In this document: in pieces, positions 54,712 through 63,632 of the stretch
Layout of the letters: each line of letters starts with the position of its first letter
Position numbering within the stretch: the stretch's first letter is position 1
DNA from: Aminipila luticellarii
GTDB lineage: Bacteria > Bacillota > Clostridia > Peptostreptococcales > Anaerovoracaceae
Length of the DNA stretch: 64,000 nucleotides
Assembly (NCBI RefSeq): GCF_004103735.1
Contig: NZ_CP035281.1
Coordinates: forward strand, 2,232,001 to 2,296,000
Reading direction: 5' to 3'
Made by a program: the position numbers and the translations under genes
Notes under the pieces: generated by a model
What the model was told of the DNA's origin: nothing
The model's database searches: none
What the model saw: only the letters and a program-made list of their open reading frames with translations

Positions 54712-55302
54712 ACTTTCATCCAATTTGATATACGGATATTCAGTAAGTGCGGAAACAGGCAGAAAGAGATGGTCTGCTAAATCATGATTGCTTGGCAGAA
54801 TGGCCACAAAAGGATCTCTTCGGAGAAAAATTGCTTCCAATGGCTGTCTGGTGGGAATTTTGACAAAAGCGCAATCCACACGCCCGTTTATGACCCAGTC
54901 CTCCAAATCTTCATTATTGCTTCCATGCAGCAGTTCAAATTGAATCTTAGGGAAATCGGCATGGAATCTTTTTATAATACCCGGAAGCCATTGCGCCGAC
55001 ACACTGGTAAAGGTCCCTACCCGGACAAGACCGAATTCTAATCGGTGTATTTCATTGATTTTTTCAGATAAATTATGCTGTCCGTTGCATATGGTTTGAA
55101 AATACGGCAAAAGCTGCTGGCCGTCGGCAGTGATGCGAACTCCTGAACGATCCCGCATCATCAGCTTTAAATCACAGTCGCTTTCTAATGCATTCATCAT
55201 ATGACTTAATCCGGATTGGGTGTATCCCAAGGTTTCAGCAGCTTTTGTTAAGCTTCCCAACTCAATCGTTTTCAGAAAAGCCTCATATTGAGAAATGTTC
55301 AT
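54418..55302 (-). CDS. LysR-family transcriptional regulator
   Basis: 294 residues from the ATG at 55302 after GGGAGGGATATTGTA. The winged HTH is at 1-60 (SLTKAAETLGYTQSGLSHMM), then a periplasmic-binding-like effector domain (LVRVGTFTSVSAQWLPGII; VDNGLGISVLPELVLKD). Its stop codon touches the mtnN reading frame, so LysR and nucleosidase are probably cotranscribed. Ligand unknown. Confidence 0.92.
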   Translation of the reverse strand: MNISQYEAFLKTIELGSLTKAAETLGYTQSGLSHMMNALESDCDLKLMMRDRSGVRITADGQQLLPYFQTICNGQHNLSEKINEIHRLEFGLVRVGTFTSVSAQWLPGIIKRFHADFPKIQFELLHGSNNEDLEDWVINGRVDCAFVKIPTRQPLEAIFLRRDPFVAILPSNHDLADHLFLPVSALTEYPYIKLDESADDGISDIFESHQIRPNVRFVEKEDYAIMAMVDNGLGISVLPELVLKDTARKIVIKKLDIPAYRDIGIVVKNKKMLTASAQKFVSYVQEWITEEYNS

Positions 55303-55522
55303 TACAATATCCCTCCCTTTCATGAATTTTTTTCATCAATGTGATGAAAAAGATGCGTTTTACTAATTTAGTAATTAGTATTATAGTTAAAACAGAAAGA
55401 GATAGCAAGAGCAAAAAAGCAATATGGTAAAACCTAAAAAGAAAAATCTGCAAGGAATAGTTCCGGCAGGAAATAAGAAAAATAATTTATATCACAGTTC
55501 ATATTAAGAGAAAGAAAGGAAG

Positions 55523-55645
55523 ATGAGTATGTATTGGTTCAGCGATTTAGATTTTCAGTATTCACATTTTAACACAGTAGGAAAAGCTCTTCAGCTTTTA
55601 ACTGTAGTTGCGTTTATTGGTTCATTTTGTCTCGATTTGATTTAG
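55523..55645 (+). CDS. Possible small membrane protein
   Basis: 40 residues, MSMYWFSDLDFQYSHFNTVG then one hydrophobic helix (LQLLTVVAFIGSFCLDLI). GAAAGGAAG lies upstream. It is followed by a bidirectional terminator. No family recognised; could be a small membrane peptide or a chance ORF. Confidence 0.4.
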   Translation: MSMYWFSDLDFQYSHFNTVGKALQLLTVVAFIGSFCLDLI

Positions 55646-55725
55646 AGCAATGGATGATTTACCGAAAAAGGTTCATGTTGCTTTATCTTTTCTAAGGCAT
55701 TCAGCTATCTCTCAAATCATTTAAA

Positions 55726-55760
55726 AAAGGACTTCGCTTGTGAATAAGCCGCAGTCCTTT
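55726..55760. terminator. Bidirectional intrinsic terminator
   Basis: AAAGGACT and AGTCCTTT enclose a smaller GCTT/AAGC stem and are followed by TTTTTAC. Confidence 0.75.
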
Positions 55761-55842
55761 TTTACTTACTTGTAATCATATTTTGTAATATTATAGTGTT
55801 CCCTTCAAAGAAACGGAAATTCTACAATCCTTTTGTTGATTT

Positions 55843-55968
55843 TTATTTTTCATAAGCTAATAAAACAACATCCTTGCCTTCTTTTGTTTTGATCTGGTCT
55901 TGTATGCCGTTTAGCGTTTCAATATCTTTTGCTGTAATATCTGCAAAACTCATGCTTTTTGTATCCAT
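55843..55968 (-). CDS. Small acidic/basic protein of unknown function
   Basis: 41 residues, MDTKSMSFADITAKDIETLN to the end DVVLLAYEK. AAAGGATAAAGAAAT precedes the ATG at 55968. Mixed-charge helix followed by a beta-like tail. Clean start and stop within otherwise non-coding DNA support a real gene; no family recognised. Confidence 0.5.
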   Translation of the reverse strand: MDTKSMSFADITAKDIETLNGIQDQIKTKEGKDVVLLAYEK

Positions 55969-56116
55969 ATTTCTTTATCCTTTCATGATTCAAATGATAG
56001 GAATAGTTTGCCCTGTGGGTTTAAAAATATGTGGAGCCTTTCCTTGTGAAATTTTATTTTATTTGTAAAAATAAAACATTTTTAAATTTTTACCTAATGC
56101 TATGCGGGATCAAAAT

Positions 56117-56608
56117 TTATCTGAGTCTATAGATGGATTTCAGTAAAGAAATGCCCGTCTCCGTTTTAAAAACATGCTCCATTACATTACGGATATTGGC
56201 TTCTAAATAATTACTTTCATCTGCATTTACGAGGTAGTCTGCTTCTATCAAAATCTGATAATCCATTCCCTCTATATTCCTTAAAGTGTGATGATGCCCA
56301 ACCAAAAAGATTACGCGTTCAATAAATTCATCCGGATAGCCGGAATCCTTAAGAAACTCTTTGGCCAAAATTTCACCTTCCATTTCTTGATGCTGACCAT
56401 CGGTATTCCCATACCTTTCACGGCACAGAGGACATGCAATATCATGCAGAATAGAAGCAGCTTCAAGGACGGCTTGTGTTTTGCTGTCCAGTTTTTCACA
56501 TTCTCCAATGGTCTTTGCATAAGCATATACTTTCATAAAATGATTGATGTCATGAAGATTTCCATCGGAATATTTAATCATCTTTGTTACAATTTCTGAA
56601 ATGTTCAT
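56117..56608 (-). CDS. HD-domain phosphohydrolase-like protein
   Basis: 163 residues. The HD fold is shown by DINHFMKVYAYAKTI (first His), ILHDIACPLC (HD pair near residue 53) and FLVGHHHTL near 102, giving the H...HD...H(H) metal pattern. Members hydrolyse nucleotides or phosphate esters. Two cysteines sit next to the HD pair. Possibly in one transcript with the gene upstream (32 nt gap). Confidence 0.8.
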   Translation of the reverse strand: MNISEIVTKMIKYSDGNLHDINHFMKVYAYAKTIGECEKLDSKTQAVLEAASILHDIACPLCRERYGNTDGQHQEMEGEILAKEFLKDSGYPDEFIERVIFLVGHHHTLRNIEGMDYQILIEADYLVNADESNYLEANIRNVMEHVFKTETGISLLKSIYRLR

Positions 56609-56640
56609 ATGTTAGTCCTCTCTATTCTTACTTTGCCATA

Positions 56641-57024
56641 TCAATGCTCTATCAGGGTTCTCCAATTATCTAACTTTCCTTCCAATAGTAAGATCAGTAC
56701 ATCAATAGAGCGGCGTACATTAATTTTTCGAGCTTTAACTTCTTTGAATCCTGCAGTTATAATCCCCTGCCTGTCCGGTGATACTTCTGAAACAAATTGC
56801 TTCATCAGCTGATTGAATCTTTGTGACTCATTTTGAAACCTTCCGGCAGCAAAATCTTGCTGTGCCTGCGAAATGATTTTCTTTTTATATTCGGAATCGC
56901 TGATTTCTGTTTTCTTACTCGTGAAAACATAGTTATCATTAAAATCTGGTAATTTAATCCCGGCTATCGAACCAGTCCCCCAAAATCGGCGGAACTGTGT
57001 TGCCGTATCACTATGAACCTTCAC
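56641..57024 (-). CDS. Hypothetical protein
   Basis: 127 residues, mostly helical and charged, no signal peptide or membrane helix. A mid-protein helix AQQDFAAGRFQNESQRFNQL and a C-terminal DVLILLLEGKLDNWRTLI stand out. GCAGGGAGTGAAGG upstream provides a fair ribosome site. I do not recognise a family. Confidence 0.5.
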   Translation of the reverse strand: MKVHSDTATQFRRFWGTGSIAGIKLPDFNDNYVFTSKKTEISDSEYKKKIISQAQQDFAAGRFQNESQRFNQLMKQFVSEVSPDRQGIITAGFKEVKARKINVRRSIDVLILLLEGKLDNWRTLIEH

Positions 57025-57422
57025 TCCCTGCCCCCTTTTTTAATGAACTGCCGCCAAATACAACCGTTCCTATACACACTTTTATAATACATATATCGGC
57101 CACTGTTGCAAAAACAATACTACACGATTTACAGATTAACCCACCCGCCATGAAGCCCATTAATGGCAACGAGGTTCAAAATTTGAGTTTCGTATTGCTT
57201 GAATTTTAACTTGCAAAAGGAAACCAAAATACCATTATAGCAACATAATTATGTATATGGGACATATGGAGCAAATAAGTGTAAAAAATATAATGTACAA
57301 ACCACATTTCAGGTGCCAAAAACCACATTTCACATGCCAATGGTTGAATAATAGAAAAAAATAATATAGACATGTATTGACAGGACTATTCTTAATATAT
57401 TTATAAAAGGGGGAACATTAGT
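57025..57422. other. Intergenic region, 398 bp, with a direct repeat
   Basis: AT-rich divergent spacer. At 57300-57341 the unit ACCACATTTCA-xx-TGCCA occurs twice in tandem (about 21-bp period), perhaps a remnant of an insertion-sequence end. The NlpC-like gene promoter follows at 57377-57405. Confidence 0.5.
57377..57405 (+). promoter_or_regulatory. Promoter of the NlpC/P60-like gene
   Basis: TTGACA (57377-57382), 17 bp, TTTATA (57400-57405); consensus -35 and acceptable -10, 18 nt before the start codon region with AAAGGGGG. Confidence 0.5.
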
Positions 57423-58130
57423 ATGAGAACTAAAGATAGGATTTCTATTCGGTGTATGGTAATGATTTTGTGCGTTACGATCTGTTTCAGTATGATGGGA
57501 ACAGAAGCTTTTGCAAGTAGTAATTCGGAGGAAAAATTACTAGATGATACTACAATATGCGATGAGGGACAAGTTTTTAGAGACCAGAATACAGTTGATG
57601 CTAATCCAGAAATTGTTTTTCAAAATAGAGCCGCATCAAAAAATACATGGAAGAACATTCGTAATCAGACAGACAAAGGAAATATCTTAATTACTAAAGA
57701 TGATAACACTCCAGTTATTGATCATGGACATTGTGCATTGGTTTATAGTGCAGGGAATCAGACTGCCGAAATTTTTGGGAAGGGCTGCATCAGTGGCATA
57801 TATGATTTTGAAGATACTACTTGGGCAAGTAAAAATAGAGTTCGGTTATACTATCCCGCTACTGCTAGTTATGACGAAAGAAAAGCTGCGGCAGATTATG
57901 CTGCAAAAAATCTAGTCGGTATGAAATATAGTGTGCTTGCAAGTGTCGGTGATAGTAAGTACCTAAATTGTGCTACACTTGTTTGGCGGTCATATAATCA
58001 ACTAGGGCTTTTGTTAGGTTATAATTTTAAGGATAATAAACAAATAACATGTACTCCAAAAGCATTGGTTGAAGGTCCGGGCAATATGACAATTAAAATA
58101 CAAAAGAATTGGCCAGGAACAGATTGGTAG
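57423..58130 (+). CDS. Secreted permuted NlpC/P60 (YiiX-like) hydrolase candidate
   Basis: 235 residues with a signal peptide ending EAFAS. After a 60-residue spacer, GNILITKDDN and HGHCALVYS provide the Gly-Asp-like and His elements, and later YLNCATLVWRSYNQLG supplies the nucleophile Cys (near residue 186). This His-before-Cys order is that of permuted NlpC/P60 (YiiX/YaeF) proteins, which act on amide or ester bonds in wall peptides or lipids. Expressed ahead of an unknown lipoprotein. Confidence 0.7.
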   Translation: MRTKDRISIRCMVMILCVTICFSMMGTEAFASSNSEEKLLDDTTICDEGQVFRDQNTVDANPEIVFQNRAASKNTWKNIRNQTDKGNILITKDDNTPVIDHGHCALVYSAGNQTAEIFGKGCISGIYDFEDTTWASKNRVRLYYPATASYDERKAAADYAAKNLVGMKYSVLASVGDSKYLNCATLVWRSYNQLGLLLGYNFKDNKQITCTPKALVEGPGNMTIKIQKNWPGTDW

Positions 58131-58201
58131 ATATTATAAAACCAGAATAGTCCTGTTAAATTAAGTATTTTTAAATGGTAAAAGTTAATAAAGGAATCAA
58201 T

Positions 58202-59353
58202 ATGATAAATTATAAATTTGTAAAACTGCTATTTGTATTTTTTATGATATTTTGCTTAGTGGGCTGCACAGCAAAAAAAGAAACCGACAATATCACCACC
58301 GAGGTGTTAATAAATAAAGGCTTTCCTAAGGATATAAATGTAACTTTATTTTATAAGCAATATAAGGATTTGATTGGAATACAAAGATCTGAAACCTATA
58401 ATCTCAACAATAAAGGTCTTTCAAAAACAGAAATGCAGTATATACAGGGATGTTATAGTATTTTCCCTCAAAAATCATTAACAGCAATTTCAAATAATCT
58501 GGGCTATAAAGATGAAGATGCTTTAATACAAGCATTTGGGCAACCTTTTATTTATAAGAAATATGAATTAGGAGAAATATTTTTATTTGAAGGCGTTGTT
58601 GTGGGGAAAGATACTTTTACAGTTTTTCTAAATATAGATGGTAAAATCAAAACCGTTAAAATAAATCATCCCTCTGGTAATGCCGCAATCGGTATTTGCC
58701 ATGAAAAAAATGATGTTTATGTGGTATCTTCCAGTGAAGATCAAACTGAAATAGTATTATATAAAATAGATATAAATAATTGTAATTTAAAAATGTATAA
58801 TATTCCCGTATCAAATTTCGGCTTGAATCGAGTGCTTTTATATACAGATTCTAATTTAGTGCACAATAATATCTTGTATGTAATTCCTAAAACCATGGAT
58901 GGATATACATCTTATATATTAATGTATAACTTAAAAGACAATATATGTAAGAAGATTCATAACAAAAATGGAGTTTCATCTAATATTTTTGATATGGGAG
59001 ATAAGCTTCTAGTATTAAATCGGGGATACACAAAAGGGTCTTCCTCTATGGACAGTTTGTATATAGACTACTATGACTATGACCTCGGTTTCTTATGCTC
59101 CGAAGGTATTCCTTTTGAAAAAAATATGCAAATGGAGTTCATAATGAGAAACTTTTGCTATTACTATGACAACAAAATTATGGGAACAATTAATTCAATA
59201 GATGATAACCGAAAAAACTATGTTTTTATCTATGACATGAACAAAAAGCAGCTAATATATTTTTCTAAATTAATACAAAATGATGAAAAACTATTACTTA
59301 ATGATGATTTATTTACGTATAAGAAAAATAATGATAGCTATCATATATTTTAA
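58202..59353 (+). CDS. Lipoprotein of unknown function
   Basis: About 383 residues from the ATG at 58202 (AAAGGAATCAAT upstream). Signal peptide FVKLLFVFFMIFCLVGC with the lipobox Cys near 21. The mature part is beta-rich and AT-rich in codon use, with several blade-like repeats (VYVVSSSEDQTEIVLYKIDI, GYTSYILMYNL, KNYVFIYDMNKKQLIYF), suggesting a beta-propeller. Follows the NlpC-like gene by 71 nt. Confidence 0.65.
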   Translation: MINYKFVKLLFVFFMIFCLVGCTAKKETDNITTEVLINKGFPKDINVTLFYKQYKDLIGIQRSETYNLNNKGLSKTEMQYIQGCYSIFPQKSLTAISNNLGYKDEDALIQAFGQPFIYKKYELGEIFLFEGVVVGKDTFTVFLNIDGKIKTVKINHPSGNAAIGICHEKNDVYVVSSSEDQTEIVLYKIDINNCNLKMYNIPVSNFGLNRVLLYTDSNLVHNNILYVIPKTMDGYTSYILMYNLKDNICKKIHNKNGVSSNIFDMGDKLLVLNRGYTKGSSSMDSLYIDYYDYDLGFLCSEGIPFEKNMQMEFIMRNFCYYYDNKIMGTINSIDDNRKNYVFIYDMNKKQLIYFSKLIQNDEKLLLNDDLFTYKKNNDSYHIF

Positions 59354-59370
59354 CAGTAGAGTGAGATGCG

Positions 59371-59485
59371 ACAAAAACTGGACGCCCTAAGTGCTCCGGA
59401 AGGAGGTCAATCCATATGTAGAACAAAATAGGTAGCTATGATTGCCTATTTACAGGGACGGGGGTGCGGAAGTCGCACGCCCTGA
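59371..59485 (+). other. Structured, possibly RNA-like stretch cut by IS256
   Basis: Successive stems: CTCCGGAAGGAG, AAATAGG...CCTATTT, and GGGGGTGCG-GAAGT-CGCACGCCC. No open frame of weight on the plus strand. The insertion sequence enters in the last arm's 3' side (CGCCCTGA target). Confidence 0.4.
59478..59485 (+). repeat. 8-bp target-site duplication, left
   Basis: CGCCCTGA, repeated at 60977-60984; the length is typical of IS256-family elements. Confidence 0.8.
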
Positions 59486-60976
59486 GAGACTGTAAATAAT
59501 TTTGTGCTAATTAATTAAACAAACCTTCCAGGTTAATGTTAAAATAAATATTAATCTGGGAGGATTTTTTTATGGCAAGACAAAGAAAATTGACAGAGGA
59601 ACGCAGAAGCTTAATTAATCAGCTTCTGTCTACCTACAAACCTGAAGATACGAATGATGTGCATTCAATGCTGAAAGATTTGCTAGGTGACACTCTACAA
59701 GGTATGCTTGAAGCAGAACTGGAGGATCAACTCGGCTATTCTAAGTACGATTACAAGAACAAAGAAACCGACAACCGCAGAAATGGTTTCAGCAAGAAAA
59801 CGGTAACTTCCTCAATGGGAGGCATTTCTCTTGATATTCCAAGAGATCGTGACGGTGATTTCGAACCGCAGATTGTCAAAAAACATCAGACGGATGTCTC
59901 AAACATCGAAGATCAGGTGCTATCCATGTATGCCAAAGGGATGACCACAAGAGATATCACCGAGCATCTGCAAAGCGTTTATGGAGTAGATGCATCTGCA
60001 TCTATGATATCAAAGATGACGGACAGAATTCTGCCCATAGCTAAGGAATGGCAGAACCGCCCCCTTTGCCGCAAATATGCAGTTGTCTTTATGGATGCCG
60101 TCCATTACAATGTCAGGCAGGACAATGCTGTCATTAAGAAGGCTGTTTACGTAGCTATCGGCATAAAGCTTGACGGAACCAAAGAAGTCATGGGGATGTG
60201 GATTGGTGGCAACGAAAGTGCTAAATACTGGCTGGGTGTTCTGAATGAAATCAAAAACCGAGGAACAGAGGATATTTTCATCGTTTCTGTCGATGGGTTG
60301 ACTGGATTTACGGATGCCATACACGCTGTGTATCCATATGCGGAGATACAGCGCTGTATTGTTCATCAGATTCGCTATTCCACCAGGTTCGTCTCCTACA
60401 AGGATATCAAGCCTTTCATGGTGGATTTGAAGCTGGTCTATCAGGCTTCTACTGAAGAAATCGCGTTGCAGCAGCTAGAATCTCTGGATGATAAATGGGG
60501 CAAAAAATATCCGAGCACCATAAGTTCGTGGAGGAATAACTGGGCTGAGCTTTCGACCTATTTCAAGTATCCTTCAGAACTTCGAAAGCTAATCTATACG
60601 ACAAATTCCATTGAGAATTTTAACCGACAACTCCGGAAGGTAACCAAGTCCAAAACAATCTTTCCGACAGATGATTCCCTGTTTAAAATGCTGTATCTTG
60701 CGATGAACGACATCACGGCAAAGTGGGTGGGCAGACCAAGAGACTGGACAAGGATTTTGGAGCAGCTCATCATCTATTTTGATGGCAGGATTTCATTATC
60801 TGACGTGGAATAAACCAGAAAATTAATAGAAGGCTGCCAGTTTTAATTGACAGCCTTAAAGTCATGTGCAAGAATATATTAAACTTAAATTATTCTAATT
60901 TTGTGCTGTTTAAATTACAGTCTAATATTTTACATTAACCTGGAAAAGCAGAAAGCACAAAATTATTTACACTACC
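59486..60976 (+). mobile_element. IS256-family insertion sequence (about 1491 bp)
   Basis: Terminal inverted repeats share a perfect TGTAAATAATTTTGTGCT (59491-59508 and, reversed, 60954-60971); a second inner pair (CCAGGTTAATGTTAAAAT) follows. One transposase gene and 8-bp target duplications. Looks complete and recent. Confidence 0.9.
59572..60813 (+). CDS. IS256-family (mutator-type) transposase
   Basis: 413 residues, intact. EAELEDQLGYSKYDY and DNRRNGFSKKTV are the N-terminal family block. The DDE core has VVFMDAVHYNVRQ (first Asp), IFIVSVDGLTGFTDAI (second Asp) and RKLIYTTNSIENFNRQLRK (Glu). C-x2-H-like motif RCIVHQIR is present. GGGAGGATTTTTTT upstream. Confidence 0.95.
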   Translation: MARQRKLTEERRSLINQLLSTYKPEDTNDVHSMLKDLLGDTLQGMLEAELEDQLGYSKYDYKNKETDNRRNGFSKKTVTSSMGGISLDIPRDRDGDFEPQIVKKHQTDVSNIEDQVLSMYAKGMTTRDITEHLQSVYGVDASASMISKMTDRILPIAKEWQNRPLCRKYAVVFMDAVHYNVRQDNAVIKKAVYVAIGIKLDGTKEVMGMWIGGNESAKYWLGVLNEIKNRGTEDIFIVSVDGLTGFTDAIHAVYPYAEIQRCIVHQIRYSTRFVSYKDIKPFMVDLKLVYQASTEEIALQQLESLDDKWGKKYPSTISSWRNNWAELSTYFKYPSELRKLIYTTNSIENFNRQLRKVTKSKTIFPTDDSLFKMLYLAMNDITAKWVGRPRDWTRILEQLIIYFDGRISLSDVE

Positions 60977-60984
60977 CGCCCTGA
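60977..60984 (+). repeat. 8-bp target-site duplication, right
   Basis: CGCCCTGA, matching 59478-59485. Confidence 0.8.
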
Positions 60985-61119
60985 TAAACGCACAGATGCT
61001 CTCCACCAAAATATTTTCTTCCTGAATACCTTGCAACTGGTACTGTTGTTTGACCGTCAGCTGATTATTCGATGTGGTACTTCCCTGTATCCTCTTTATA
61101 ATACATAGGATGGCTCTCT

Positions 61120-62004
61120 TTATTTTTTTCGTTTTTTAGCACTTATCTGTACCTTTTTTGTTGTTGGTTTCTTTACACTTGAATTGTCCGTCTTTATGGA
61201 AACCCACATGGCTCCTCCGGTATTCTTGGCATTTTTCGTATTGGTGCTTATTTCGATGAAATCAAATCTTTTTAGAAATTTAGATAGCTTTGCATCCCCA
61301 TAATTCCTAACGTCAAAATCTGGATGTCTCTTTATTAGTTGTTGACCCAACTCACCCATGCCCATCACCTGACCATTATTCTCTGCTTCATTGATAATTT
61401 TTTTAATGGCAGACCGAATAGTAGATAAGTCCGTCATATTTTTCGACGGTTCACTTTTTCTCATTTTTTCATTGGAAGTTGGCACCAAACTTCTTTCCAA
61501 ATCAACATCGCCAGACTTTCCACCTATTTCAGGCTTGTTATCCAGTTCAAGCTCTTTATCTTCTTCTGCCGCAGCCAGGACCTCCAAATATTTGAATTGG
61601 TTGCAGGAGGCGATAAAAGGTTTTGGCGTTTTTCTTTCGCCCATCCCAACCACCAACATACCGGATTCCCTCAGTCTCGAAGATAACTTTGTAAAATCGC
61701 TGTCACTTGATACGATGCAAAAACCTTCCACATTGCCTGAATACAAGATATCCATGGCATCGATGATCATGGCTGAATCCGTGGCATTCTTCCCCACGGT
61801 ATAACCGTACTGTTGGATCGGCGTCACGGAATATTCCAGCAATATGTTTTTCCATGAGGCCGCAGTGGGACTTGTCCAATCCCCATATATCCTCTTATAG
61901 GTAGCCACACCGTAATTGGATATTTCATCTAAGATATATTTAATATATTTTGCCGAAACATTATCCGCGTCTATTAATACAGCAAATCGCTTTTCTTCAA
62001 GCAT
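61120..62004 (-). CDS. NYN-domain (LabA-like PIN) protein with OST-HTH/LOTUS domain
   Basis: About 294 residues from the ATG at 62004 after AAAAAAGGAGAAAAA; upstream in-frame ATG lacks a ribosome site. NYN nuclease fold: FAVLIDADNVSAKYI (first Asp pair), KNATDSAMIIDAMDILY and FCIVSSDSDFTKLSSRLRE (D-x-D). A charged linker leads to an OST-HTH/LOTUS module at about 195-270 (MGELGQQLIKRHPDFDVRNYG, KLSKFLKRFDFIEI), then a basic tail. Predicted to bind and perhaps cleave RNA. Confidence 0.88.
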   Translation of the reverse strand: MLEEKRFAVLIDADNVSAKYIKYILDEISNYGVATYKRIYGDWTSPTAASWKNILLEYSVTPIQQYGYTVGKNATDSAMIIDAMDILYSGNVEGFCIVSSDSDFTKLSSRLRESGMLVVGMGERKTPKPFIASCNQFKYLEVLAAAEEDKELELDNKPEIGGKSGDVDLERSLVPTSNEKMRKSEPSKNMTDLSTIRSAIKKIINEAENNGQVMGMGELGQQLIKRHPDFDVRNYGDAKLSKFLKRFDFIEISTNTKNAKNTGGAMWVSIKTDNSSVKKPTTKKVQISAKKRKK

Positions 62005-62376
62005 TTTTTCTCCTTTTTTCTCATTTAACTGCCTATGGGAAAAGTTTAAATGATTCATTCTATCATTCATAGTTTATTTTAAGGGCCTTTTCTCTATTTT
62101 GTATGTATTATCATAAAAAATGTATTCATTTCATCCTTTCATTCTCATCTCAGTTTAATAACTGCCTTTCCTGTTTATTTGTATAGAGCATAAGCATATC
62201 ATATTTAAAAAGTTTTTATTTCCTTTCATCTAATTATATATTAATTCTATGGATTATCAAAGAAATTACATTTAAAAAATCCAAGTTTTTCTTGTCATCG
62301 CCGCAAAATACTGGTTTAATTATTTCACATTATGTTCTCTACTAGAAAACATACTCCGAACCATTTACCTTCAATT
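62005..62376. other. Intergenic region, 372 bp
   Basis: Very AT-rich. Carries the NYN-gene ribosome site at its left edge. I see no gene, RNA or clear promoter. Confidence 0.5.
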
Positions 62377-62925
62377 CTATTCTATCTCCACTTGAAACTT
62401 GCCTTCACAGTTGATTTTTTTCTTTGTTTCGTATATTGTTGAATTAATGTTTTGAAATAATAAATATACATCAGTATTGATTTTTACAGTTTGTTGACCT
62501 TCTCTTATATTTACAACATGTTTATTCTGCATTGTTTCTTTTGTTATTTGGCTAACTAATTTTCTTGTTGCATCAATTTGTTTTTCTGTATATTCATTAT
62601 TTTGCGATTGCACTAAATATAAGAATTCTTTTTGATATAGCCGTTTAAATTTATGGTCTATTCTTTGATAGTGAAAATAAAAACGATTTTCAGATTCTAT
62701 GTTTTTATATTTACAAAGTATATCTTTAAACTCATTAGATGTCATATCTTTATTTTCAACAAGTTCTTCATTCAAAGAAAGTAATGTGTCAGAAAAAGAT
62801 ATGATATAGTCTGTATATATAAATTTCTTTATTGAATATAATTCAAAGCTAGTATATATTACAGAAAATATTAATAGTATAATTAATACTTTTTTCCCTT
62901 TTTCGGATAATATTATATTTTTCAT
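62377..62925 (-). CDS. Membrane-anchored hypothetical protein
   Basis: About 182 residues from the ATG at 62925 (GAGAGGTTGGAAA upstream). One N-terminal helix (KVLIILLIFSVIYTSFELY), then a helical, charged extracellular or cytoplasmic part, finishing with a short beta region (INCEGKFQVEIE). Strongly AT-rich codon use. No family recognised. Confidence 0.55.
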   Translation of the reverse strand: MKNIILSEKGKKVLIILLIFSVIYTSFELYSIKKFIYTDYIISFSDTLLSLNEELVENKDMTSNEFKDILCKYKNIESENRFYFHYQRIDHKFKRLYQKEFLYLVQSQNNEYTEKQIDATRKLVSQITKETMQNKHVVNIREGQQTVKINTDVYLLFQNINSTIYETKKKINCEGKFQVEIE

Positions 62926-63137
62926 TTTCCAACCTCTCTTTTTTGCCCTTAAATGCATATTATTAATTTATATGTTTTACAAACATCTATTTATTTATAT
63001 TCTGTGATATTTTAAGTTTATCTAATAAAAAATAATATAATGCGATTTCCACTCCCCTATGGCTAATACCTTAATTAACTGATCTTTATTTCGCACTTAT
63101 TTTCATCTACCTCCAACTTTTCCTGCTACCCGTAGTT

Positions 63138-63632
63138 TTATTTTATTTTTATATAATGAGGTTTGATTTTTTCTAAAAAAGCAATGTCTCTTTCTTCTTC
63201 GATGCTTAATGCTGTCAAATCAACAAGCAGACCGCTTGCTTTTTCCAATTCATCCGAAATCACTTGTAAAGTGTTTTCTATTTCATCTGAGTACTTTCCA
63301 TAGATAATTAATATATCTATATCGTTATGGGCAATACTGGGGTGTAGATTGACGATGACACTATTCTCTTCTGGCGATAGTTGCGATAGAAATGCCTGGC
63401 TTAAACAGTATTCATATACGAAAATCATTTTTTGTTTTTGTATGATGATTTCTCTTAGATTGCTATCCGTTAAGAACTTATAGCTGACATTTCTTGACCC
63501 AATATATTTTAACGCAAAATTGAGACTATCCAAGCGAACTTTTGGACTTCTAAAACATTTATAGTCATAGTACATTTGTCTTAATCTGGGGGTATCATCC
63601 AAAAAAGAAAGGAGTAGACTTTCCGTCTTCAT
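63138..63632 (-). CDS. Hypothetical protein following an HNH-like ORF
   Basis: 164 residues. Alpha-beta pattern with a central hydrophobic DIDILIIYGKYSDEI and a C-terminal EKIKPHYIKIK; no signal or membrane segment. Its ATG overlaps the stop of the upstream HNH-like ORF (TTAATG), so the two are translationally coupled. Not recognised; could be a partner in a small defence-type cassette. Confidence 0.55.
   Translation of the reverse strand: MKTESLLLSFLDDTPRLRQMYYDYKCFRSPKVRLDSLNFALKYIGSRNVSYKFLTDSNLREIIIQKQKMIFVYEYCLSQAFLSQLSPEENSVIVNLHPSIAHNDIDILIIYGKYSDEIENTLQVISDELEKASGLLVDLTALSIEEERDIAFLEKIKPHYIKIK

Noticed and set aside
59440-59485. Group II intron 3' end (domain V)
   Set aside because: The stem shares AGTCGCACG with domain V, but the loop is short by several bases, domain VI is not seen, and no reverse transcriptase is nearby.
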